Of a DNA stretch of 31,395 nt, positions 25,009 through 31,395 are shown piece after piece. The translations under genes and the position numbers were made by a program. A model generated the notes under the pieces. The model did no database searches. It worked only from the letters and a program-made list of their open reading frames with translations, and was not told where the DNA came from. The stretch is from Lachnospiraceae bacterium UBA6403 (lineage in GTDB: Bacteria; Bacillota; Clostridia; Lachnospirales; Lachnospiraceae), in assembly GCA_002437435.1 (NCBI GenBank), contig DJPV01000069.1, positions 14,159 to 45,553 of the forward strand. The letters run 5' to 3'. The number at the start of each line of letters is the position of its first letter. Position 1 is the first letter of the stretch.

Positions 25009-25797
25009 TTATTCGGTTTCTACCGTTCCTCCGATATACCATTTGCCGCCCTTCTTGTAGCAGATCAGTGACATCTTATCATCCTGTGTCTCTGTCTGTC
25101 CAAGATAGTTTACTGTCATGGTATAATCAACATCACAGATATAAGCACATCTTACTTTACTTGCTACAGATGCATCATCATACAGGCCTTCGCACATATT
25201 TTTAATAGTTGCTCTGTTGGCTTTCTCTGTTGATGTAATCTTATAATCAAGGGAATACTCAACACCCATGGATGACAAAAGTTCAAAGCTGCTGGATAAT
25301 GTCGCCACATCATTGTCTGCAACACATTCTTTATCAACAAGAGATACTATCTTTGCTGTATCCGCTTCTTCGATGCCAGTCATGAAATCATCAACCAGCT
25401 TTTTGCTCTTCTTTGCTCCACCGATCGAACCTGAAAATAAGAATATCACTGCTGCTGCGATCACAACAAGTGCAACGATAATTCCGATCACTGCGCCAAC
25501 GCCTGATTTTTTCTTTTTAACCGGCTGCTGATAAACTGCACCATTATCAAATCCAGGTGCATCATATGCATTTCCTGCATAACCTTTCTGCATAGGATCT
25601 CCCTGATACTGTGATCCACCATACTGTTGTGGATCCATCCCCATTCCCTGCTGTGGCTGCGCATCATATGTAACACCCTCCGGCTGCTGTGGCTGGTCAT
25701 TCCCCGCAAGTTTAAAACCGCCACTTGTGCTTACTGACGCCCCACAAACAGGACAAACAGATTCATTTGTCTCTGCTCCGCAATTTGGACAATTCAT
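25009..25797 (-). CDS. Zinc-ribbon membrane protein with DUF4878-like C-terminal domain
   Basis: The protein is 262 residues with a strong AGGAGG ribosome binding site. Residues 3-19 form a zinc ribbon with two CPxCG knuckles. A Gln/Gly/Tyr-rich flexible linker (about 30-92) leads to a KKKK anchor and one transmembrane helix at about 100-122. The outer domain (about 130-262) begins with a KKLVDDFMTGIEEAD helix and ends in strands with GGKWYIGG, which resembles the NTF2-like DUF4878 pattern. The zinc ribbon would be cytoplasmic and the last domain extracellular. Such proteins are abundant in Lachnospiraceae; no function is established. Confidence 0.8.
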   Translation of the reverse strand: MNCPNCGAETNESVCPVCGASVSTSGGFKLAGNDQPQQPEGVTYDAQPQQGMGMDPQQYGGSQYQGDPMQKGYAGNAYDAPGFDNGAVYQQPVKKKKSGVGAVIGIIVALVVIAAAVIFLFSGSIGGAKKSKKLVDDFMTGIEEADTAKIVSLVDKECVADNDVATLSSSFELLSSMGVEYSLDYKITSTEKANRATIKNMCEGLYDDASVASKVRCAYICDVDYTMTVNYLGQTETQDDKMSLICYKKGGKWYIGGTVETE

Positions 25798-25923
25798 AAT
25801 CTCTCCTCCTAAAAGTAAATAAATATAATATTTGTGAACTTTTTGTGCCCATTCACATTTTGAGTGTATCAGATGACGATTCTTTTTACAATGATTATTT
25901 TTCCACTTTTATCCTGGGTTTTG

Positions 25924-25952
25924 TTGTCAAATATGCTATTTTATTATATAAT
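25924..25952 (+). promoter_or_regulatory. Strong promoter of cellobiose phosphorylase
   Basis: TTGTCA (25924-25929), a 17-base spacer and a perfect TATAAT (25947-25952) make the best promoter in the window. Transcription would begin near 25959, leaving a leader of about 125 bases. No clear CcpA (cre) operator is seen. Confidence 0.8.
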
Positions 25953-26009
25953 ATGCCCATATGGCTGTTTTTATAAGGGGCGCGCTTTGTCCTTTGTAAG
26001 GGAGAGATC

Positions 26010-26057
26010 ATGGAGCAGCGGATACTGCCTGATAATGGCAGACACTACTTATCTTAA
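26010..26057 (+). CDS. Possible 15-codon leader ORF upstream of cellobiose phosphorylase
   Basis: Within the leader, AAGGGAGAG (25998-26006) stands three bases before an ATG that opens the peptide MEQRILPDNGRHYLS, ending in TAA at 26055-26057. The next gene starts 27 bases later with its own GAAAGGAAGG. A small hairpin CTGCC-TGATAAT-GGCAG (26025-26041) lies inside the short ORF. A translated leader peptide is possible, but the purine run may be fortuitous. Confidence 0.35.
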   Translation: MEQRILPDNGRHYLS

Positions 26058-26084
26058 TACACATGAAAGGAAGGTATATATTAC

Positions 26085-28568
26085 ATGAAGTTTGGTTATT
26101 TTGATGATGCCAACAAGGAGTATGTCATCACATCTCCTAGAACTCCTTATCCTTGGATCAACTACCTTGGAACACAGGATTTCTTCTCACTGATTTCAAA
26201 TACAGCGGGAGGTTACAGCTTCTACAAAGATGCTCGTCTTCGTAGAATTACAAGATACCGTTATAACAATGTACCTATCGATATGGGCGGTCGTTATTTC
26301 TATATTAATGAGAATGGTACAATCTGGAATCCGGGCTGGTCACCTGTTAAGACAGAACTTGACGAGTATGAATGCCGTCATGGTATGGGTTACACAGTGA
26401 TCACTGGTAAGAAGAACAACTTAAAGGCAGAGGTTACCTTCTTCGTACCTCAGAACTATGCCGGTGAAGTTCAGCAGGTTGTTCTTACAAATGAAAGCTC
26501 AGAAGAGAAGACTTTCTCATTCTTCTCATTTGAAGAGTGGTGTCTCTGGGATGCACAGGATGACTGCACAAACTTCCAGAGAAACTTCAGTACCGGTCGT
26601 GTAGAGGTCGTTGGTTCTACAATCTACCACAAGACAGAGTACAGAGACAGACGTGATCATTTCGCATTCTACACAGTAAATGACGAGATTGATGGTTACG
26701 ATACAGACAGAGATTCATTCATCGGACTTTACAATGGTTTCCACAACCCACAGGCTGTTGAAGCCGGTAAAGCAAATGATTCATTCGCAGATGGATGGTC
26801 ACCGATCGCTTCACACTACAAGAAGATCACTCTTGCTCCAGGCGAGACAAAGACTCTTGTATTTATTCTTGGATATGTTGAGATGCCTGTTGATCAGAAG
26901 TTTGAAGCAGACGGCAAGACGATCAACAAGGTTAAGGCTCTTGAAATGATGGAGAAGTACAACACTCCTGAGAAGGTTGCAGCAGGTCTTGCAGAACTCA
27001 AAGAGCACTGGAACAACCTCTTAAGCATCTTAAATGTTAATACTCCTGATGACAAGGTTAACCGTATGGTTAATATCTGGAATCAGTATCAGTGTATGGT
27101 TACATTCAACCTTTCACGTTCAGCTTCCTACTTCGAGTCCGGTATCGGTCGTGGTATGGGCTTCCGTGATTCTAACCAGGATGTACTTGGATTTGTTCAT
27201 CAGATCCCTGATCGTGCCAGACAGAGAATTATCGATATCGCTTCTACACAGTTCCCAGATGGCGGATGCTATCATCAGTATCAGCCACTTACAAAGAAGG
27301 GTAATGCAGATATCGGTGGTGACTTCTCAGACGATCCATTATGGCTGATCCTTTCTGTAACTGCATACATCAAGGAGACAGGTGACTGGGGTATTCTTGA
27401 TGAGATGGTTCCATATGACAACGATATGTCCATCGCTAAACCAATGCTTGACCACTTAAAGGTTTCCTTCTACAAGATCGTAAACAACCTTGGACCACAC
27501 GGACTTCCGCTTGCAATGAGAGCTGACTGGAATGACTGTATCAACCTTTCATGCTTCTCAGATACACCGGGTGAAAGCTTCCAGACATACACAAACCCTA
27601 AGTTCGCTGCTGAAGGCGGATACTCAAAGGTTGCTGAATCAGTTATGGTTGCTACACTCTTTACATATGCAGGTCCTAACTATGTTGCTATTCTTAAACA
27701 CCTTGGAATGAATGCTGAAGCAGAAGCTGCTCAGGCTGAGATTGATAAGATGAAAGCTAACATTATGGAATCCGCCTGGGATGGCGACTGGTTCTTAAGA
27801 GCATACGATGCAAATGGTGAAAAGATGGGATCTAAGGAATGTGAAGAAGGTCAGATCTTCATCGAGCCACAGGGCTTCGCTATTATGTCAGACATCGGTA
27901 AAGATCAGGGCTGTGACAAGAAGACACTTGCCGCTATTGATGAGCGTCTGAATACACAGTACGGACTTGTACTTAACAATCCTGCATTTACAAAGTATTA
28001 CATCCAGTATGGTGAGATCTCAACATATCCAGGTGGATACAAAGAGAATGCCGGTATCTTCACACATAACAATGCATGGATCATCTGTGCTGCTGCTTAC
28101 GCAGGAGCAGGCGATCAGGCATTCAAATATTACTCAGAGATCGCTCCTGCTTTTACCGAAGAGACATCAGATATCCACAAGACTGAACCATATGTATATG
28201 GTCAGATGATCGGTGGTAAGGATGCCGGTTCTGATATCGGAAAGCCAGGCAACCATTTTGGACAGGGTAAGAACTCATGGCTTACAGGTACAGCCGCTTG
28301 GAACATGGTGGCTATTTCACAGTACATCTTAGGTATCTCAGCAGACTTCGATGGTCTTAAGATCGATCCATCTATTCCTGCTGCATGGGATGGTCTGAAT
28401 GCTACACGTCAGTTCCGTGGTGCTACATATGATATCAAGGTTACAAATCCGGATCATGTAAATAAGGGTATCAAGAGTGTTACTGTAGATGGCAATGCTA
28501 TCGATGGCAATGTTCTCCCTGTATTCGGCGATGGAAAGACTCATGCTGTAGAAGTAGTAATGGGCTAA
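26085..28568 (+). CDS. cbp: Cellobiose phosphorylase (GH94)
   Basis: The protein is 827 residues, near the usual 810-830. It splits cytoplasmic cellobiose with phosphate into glucose 1-phosphate and glucose, saving ATP. The sequence closely follows the known clostridial enzyme throughout: [20 protein letters not shown] at the start, [30 protein letters not shown], and [16 protein letters not shown], where Asp484 is the likely catalytic acid, then [20 protein letters not shown]. Long identity to the cellobiose enzyme favours cellobiose over chitobiose or cellodextrin. Codon use is strongly biased (CTT, ACA, GGT) compared with neighbours, as expected for high expression. It has its own promoter and a terminator after it, so it is monocistronic. 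Confidence 0.95.
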   Translation: MKFGYFDDANKEYVITSPRTPYPWINYLGTQDFFSLISNTAGGYSFYKDARLRRITRYRYNNVPIDMGGRYFYINENGTIWNPGWSPVKTELDEYECRHGMGYTVITGKKNNLKAEVTFFVPQNYAGEVQQVVLTNESSEEKTFSFFSFEEWCLWDAQDDCTNFQRNFSTGRVEVVGSTIYHKTEYRDRRDHFAFYTVNDEIDGYDTDRDSFIGLYNGFHNPQAVEAGKANDSFADGWSPIASHYKKITLAPGETKTLVFILGYVEMPVDQKFEADGKTINKVKALEMMEKYNTPEKVAAGLAELKEHWNNLLSILNVNTPDDKVNRMVNIWNQYQCMVTFNLSRSASYFESGIGRGMGFRDSNQDVLGFVHQIPDRARQRIIDIASTQFPDGGCYHQYQPLTKKGNADIGGDFSDDPLWLILSVTAYIKETGDWGILDEMVPYDNDMSIAKPMLDHLKVSFYKIVNNLGPHGLPLAMRADWNDCINLSCFSDTPGESFQTYTNPKFAAEGGYSKVAESVMVATLFTYAGPNYVAILKHLGMNAEAEAAQAEIDKMKANIMESAWDGDWFLRAYDANGEKMGSKECEEGQIFIEPQGFAIMSDIGKDQGCDKKTLAAIDERLNTQYGLVLNNPAFTKYYIQYGEISTYPGGYKENAGIFTHNNAWIICAAAYAGAGDQAFKYYSEIAPAFTEETSDIHKTEPYVYGQMIGGKDAGSDIGKPGNHFGQGKNSWLTGTAAWNMVAISQYILGISADFDGLKIDPSIPAAWDGLNATRQFRGATYDIKVTNPDHVNKGIKSVTVDGNAIDGNVLPVFGDGKTHAVEVVMG

Positions 28569-28597
28569 TCCATATAACAAATTTCATATAAACATAT

Positions 28598-28667
28598 AAT
28601 AAAGACCCATATAGATTTATTACACAGATTTCTTTCTGCTAGATAAACTATATGGGTCTTATTATTT
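28598..28667. terminator. Bidirectional terminator after cellobiose phosphorylase
   Basis: AATAAAGACCCATATAG (28598-28614) pairs with CTATATGGGTCTTATT (28648-28663) with one bulged A, and TTTAT (28616-28620) pairs with ATAAA (28643-28647) inside. T-rich sequence follows on the plus strand (ATTATTTCTT). It separates two convergent genes. Confidence 0.85.
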
Positions 28668-28689
28668 CTTCTATAAAAAATGCTGTCAT

Positions 28690-31200
28690 CTATAACGGCA
28701 TTTCTCTTATAACCTTTGCCATAACCGCAACACGATCACGGAAAGTATGTCCATTTAATACAATCTTCTGTCCGGCTTTCGCCTTTGCATCACGTTCTTC
28801 TTCATGTTCCAGATAATAATCGATTTTTTCTTTCAGATCCTCCCGTCCATGATATGTCACAACATTATCCCCGAACAACTCATGTATTTCAGGAATATCA
28901 TCACTGATTATAAATGCTCCGGCAGCCAATGCATCAAAGATACGATTCGAGATGATTCCATTTTCTCTCATGTCATCCCAATGGTCATTCAGCAGAATCT
29001 TAGCATCATGATATGCCTGTCCCACCTTACTGTTATCCATATAATCACTGACAACATAATCCTGAACCGGGAATTTCTCCCAATGTCTTCCATATACTGT
29101 CAGCTTGTGCTCAGTCGGAATAAGATCTTTTAAGATCGGGCGAAATACATGTCTGGAATTTCCTATAAACAGCAATTCATATTGCTTATCATGTCCTTCT
29201 TCATATACCATCGCACTGTCATCAACACATTGTTGTGCAATTCCCGACGGCACCTGAAGTTTGGAAGCAAATTCATCATACATTTTCTGAGAAGCAAAAA
29301 ATACATAATCATATGAATTATATTCTTTTATCGTCACATCATTCGGATGTGAAATATTCCACATAATATATTTTCTGTTATCTCCCACCGGTCTGTAATA
29401 AGGATTCTTTCCTCTCAGCACGATCACATACCCTGCCCGGCTCCGGTCATACCAACGGTCTCTTGGAAGAACATTTGCCTTATATCCCAGCTTCTCGAAT
29501 TCCTTTTTCATTCCAACAGCAAAATACTGGTCTCCCCAATATTTTTTTGATTCATCATCCGGCATTGCTCCACATATATCGATCTCATCCGAACAGACAG
29601 GTACATCAAAGCATCCTCTGATCATCTGAACAAATTCATGCGCAGCATCCTTGTATATATGGTTCTTTATGACATATGCTTTCTGCCCTGCAAGGTATTC
29701 CTTCTTCTCCTCTGTTGTCTTTTCATTCATACAGCTGAGATCATACAATTCGGAAATCGGATGAAACAGACACTCTGTATCCACTGCCTTGTTCAGGCTA
29801 TGTTTCTCTTCTAACTTCAGATACACAGTTTCTTCTTCCTGCTGCCACGATACCCTGATCAGATCATTTTTACAGTTGTACACTGCTTCCACATCATAAT
29901 CCGGGCAGACCGGAACTAATATATCAGTATCAACACCTACATTATACCAGTCCTTCTTCGCAGTCCGGCTGAGTATCTTCACTTTACATCCAAGTGCCTC
30001 AAGTGCAGTCCCAAAGAATAAAGCATGATAATATTCCTCTGCATCCGTGCCGGTCTTCGCATCCGATACCGCAAATGCAACTGTCAATTTCTGTTCTGTG
30101 AACATATACGACTGGCTGATCTTATCATCAAATAGATGTTTTGCAAGGTATCTCTGCCATTTGCCCTTAAAGACCATCATGTCATGCGTGCGTCTTCGTT
30201 TCTTTTCCTTTATATCCTCACCCTGATCCTCAACACCCGCACTATATACCAAAGCTTTTGGGCAATAATAATTCTTATATCCTGCCTGATATAATCTCAG
30301 GCACAGATCTACATCCGCGTACTCATCTATATACCGGTCATCAAATCCACCAATCTCATCAAATACCATTTTCTTTATTAACATGGCATTACCCGATACC
30401 GCTATTCGTTCCTGAAGTTCCAGATCCAGATCGGAATCCGGCTCGCCATTTTTCAGATTATACGGCTGGATAAAATGTGCCTTTTCCCGTATAACATCCT
30501 TAAACCCAATTCCGGCATGCTGAAGCATATGTGATTTTTCCTCATTTGCCGATCCGGCAGGGATCTCCGGATAAACCAATTTCGCTCCAATAGCTCCCGG
30601 TCTGTCTGCTTCCCGCATAGCTATCAGCAACTCATCCACCCAGACATCTGTTACTTCCGTATCTTTATCTATAAATAACAGGCACTCACTTTCCGCCGTT
30701 TTTGCATCCTGTTTCCATGTTCTATCCTGATACAAGCGTATAATCGACACAAGCGGTCGTTTCTCTTCCAGAAAACGAATCTCCTGCATATGCTTTAATT
30801 CACCGCTCTGTTCCAGCGATGGATCTGCCTTCCAAAACATCCGCTCGGTTTTTCGTTCAAACTGCCGTTCCTGTAATCTTGCCAGATCTGCCATCAGACA
30901 TCCCCTTGCTGCATCTTCACGCAGTTTCTTCATCTGCCTGTTGACTTTGGCAAGCTCCGTGTTCATTGCCTTTTTTTCTGCATTTAACTGTTTGATCTTA
31001 CCGGAAAAATCTGTATTTTTCTTTTTTAGTACAGTTATTTGTTTTTTCAGACTTGCAGTTTCTTTCTTAAGTGTTTTTATTTCAGCAAGCGCATTTCTCC
31101 ATTTGTGAAGAAATCCCCGGATACCCGGCAGCTTCGCGATAAAATTCTTTATTCCCTTCAAAGTCTTTTTCTTCTCCTGATTTTGTATTTCTATGGACAT
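28690..31200 (-). CDS. Two-domain glycosyltransferase with N-terminal coiled coil
   Basis: The protein is 836 residues, with an AGGGAGA ribosome binding site. Residues about 35-115 are a Lys/Glu-rich coiled coil. Residues about 148-350 match the latter half of a GT2 domain: FIDKDTEV (acidic motif near 177-182), LLIAMREA, AVSGNAMLIKK, GGFDDRYIDEYADVDLCLRL. From about 365 a second half follows, ending in a GT-B, group-1-like domain (LLFIGNSRHVFRP, then GIISNRIFDALAAGAFIISDDIPE), as in CgeB/DUF3880-type transferases. It probably works on surface polysaccharide or glycoprotein. The first part of the GT2 domain seems missing (see findings). No other polysaccharide gene is in view. Confidence 0.85.
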   Translation of the reverse strand: MSIEIQNQEKKKTLKGIKNFIAKLPGIRGFLHKWRNALAEIKTLKKETASLKKQITVLKKKNTDFSGKIKQLNAEKKAMNTELAKVNRQMKKLREDAARGCLMADLARLQERQFERKTERMFWKADPSLEQSGELKHMQEIRFLEEKRPLVSIIRLYQDRTWKQDAKTAESECLLFIDKDTEVTDVWVDELLIAMREADRPGAIGAKLVYPEIPAGSANEEKSHMLQHAGIGFKDVIREKAHFIQPYNLKNGEPDSDLDLELQERIAVSGNAMLIKKMVFDEIGGFDDRYIDEYADVDLCLRLYQAGYKNYYCPKALVYSAGVEDQGEDIKEKKRRRTHDMMVFKGKWQRYLAKHLFDDKISQSYMFTEQKLTVAFAVSDAKTGTDAEEYYHALFFGTALEALGCKVKILSRTAKKDWYNVGVDTDILVPVCPDYDVEAVYNCKNDLIRVSWQQEEETVYLKLEEKHSLNKAVDTECLFHPISELYDLSCMNEKTTEEKKEYLAGQKAYVIKNHIYKDAAHEFVQMIRGCFDVPVCSDEIDICGAMPDDESKKYWGDQYFAVGMKKEFEKLGYKANVLPRDRWYDRSRAGYVIVLRGKNPYYRPVGDNRKYIMWNISHPNDVTIKEYNSYDYVFFASQKMYDEFASKLQVPSGIAQQCVDDSAMVYEEGHDKQYELLFIGNSRHVFRPILKDLIPTEHKLTVYGRHWEKFPVQDYVVSDYMDNSKVGQAYHDAKILLNDHWDDMRENGIISNRIFDALAAGAFIISDDIPEIHELFGDNVVTYHGREDLKEKIDYYLEHEEERDAKAKAGQKIVLNGHTFRDRVAVMAKVIREMPL

Positions 31201-31219
31201 TTTTCTCCCTAATTATTGA

Positions 31220-31249
31220 TTATAACACACCATATCTTTGCTGCGCAAA
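31220..31249 (-). promoter_or_regulatory. Probable promoter of the glycosyltransferase gene
   Basis: On the minus strand TTGCGC (31244-31249), an 18-base spacer and TATAAT (31220-31225, preceded by TGTGT) fit sigma-A. The start of transcription would be only about a dozen bases before the ATG, so the leader holds little beyond the ribosome binding site. Confidence 0.45.
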
Positions 31250-31334
31250 CCAATCCTGTTGTTCCTGAAAAATACATATCCAATGTGTTGCATATCTCCA
31301 AATATTAATTTCATCGGCATTGTTATCTGCATGC

Positions 31335-31393
31335 TTGACACTCACATTCCGGTAACTTAAAATTGATTATATACCAATATTTATTTGGGGGAA
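31335..31393 (+). promoter_or_regulatory. Promoter and ribosome binding site for a gene beyond the right edge
   Basis: TTGACA (31335-31340), a 17-base spacer and TAAAAT (31358-31363) are followed by GGGGGAA at 31387-31393. A plus-strand gene therefore most likely starts within about ten bases after the window. It would be divergent from the glycosyltransferase gene. Confidence 0.65.
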
Positions 31394-31395
31394 AT

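Noticed and set aside
25864..26088. 74-codon plus-strand hydrophobic frame upstream of cellobiose phosphorylase
   Set aside because: It runs across the strong promoter and most of the leader, and has no ribosome binding site.

Overview
The window reads as a low-to-moderate G+C Firmicute chromosome, most likely a gut Lachnospiraceae (Roseburia/Coprococcus/Eubacterium-like). Grounds: strong AGGAGG-type ribosome binding sites, sigma-A promoters, the linked run recJ-apt-relA-MBL hydrolase-hemZ-HD-GYP-hisS-aspS, lipoproteins of clostridial type (DUF4358), a Thr-rich membrane-anchored SGNH hydrolase, and a cellobiose phosphorylase whose sequence I recognise as very close to the Clostridium thermocellum enzyme. 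The species is inferred, not proven.

Layout. 1-1680 is an AT-rich, accessory-looking edge: a short unassigned ORF, a three-helix membrane protein, and an XRE-type HTH protein whose C-terminal half resembles a domain of phage and conjugative-element polyvalent proteins (LPD3-like), with a promoter/operator palindrome in front. 1716-4328 (+) holds a histidine phosphatase, dihydrofolate reductase and a MATE exporter. 4607-6684 (-) is an OmpR-type response regulator and its histidine kinase, bracketed by two long imperfect palindromes (4327-4605 and 6739-6879). 6948-10368 (-) holds a UBA-domain membrane protein, a lipoprotein with a duplicated domain, a secreted fibronectin-III protein broken by a one-base frameshift, and a 45-codon ORF overlapping its start codon.

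10444-21310 (-) is a long housekeeping operon-like block read from a promoter at 21369-21398: recJ, apt, relA, an MBL hydrolase, hemZ, an HD-GYP protein, hisS and aspS. It joins DNA repair, purine salvage, the stringent response, a radical-SAM enzyme, a possible cyclic-di-nucleotide hydrolase and two tRNA synthetases. A divergent XRE regulator with operator-like palindromes sits at 21528.

21978-31200 holds a DUF4358 lipoprotein, an SGNH hydrolase, an aldose 1-epimerase, a zinc-ribbon membrane protein, cellobiose phosphorylase (with its own promoter and a possible 15-codon leader ORF), and a two-domain glycosyltransferase whose first domain appears internally truncated. The epimerase and cellobiose phosphorylase suggest cytoplasmic phosphorolysis of cellobiose with mutarotation of the released sugars. 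At the right edge a good promoter and a Shine-Dalgarno sequence point to a plus-strand gene starting just outside the window. I saw no tRNA, rRNA, CRISPR array or transposase. The only gene-free stretch above 300 bases is 23535-23879, described below.
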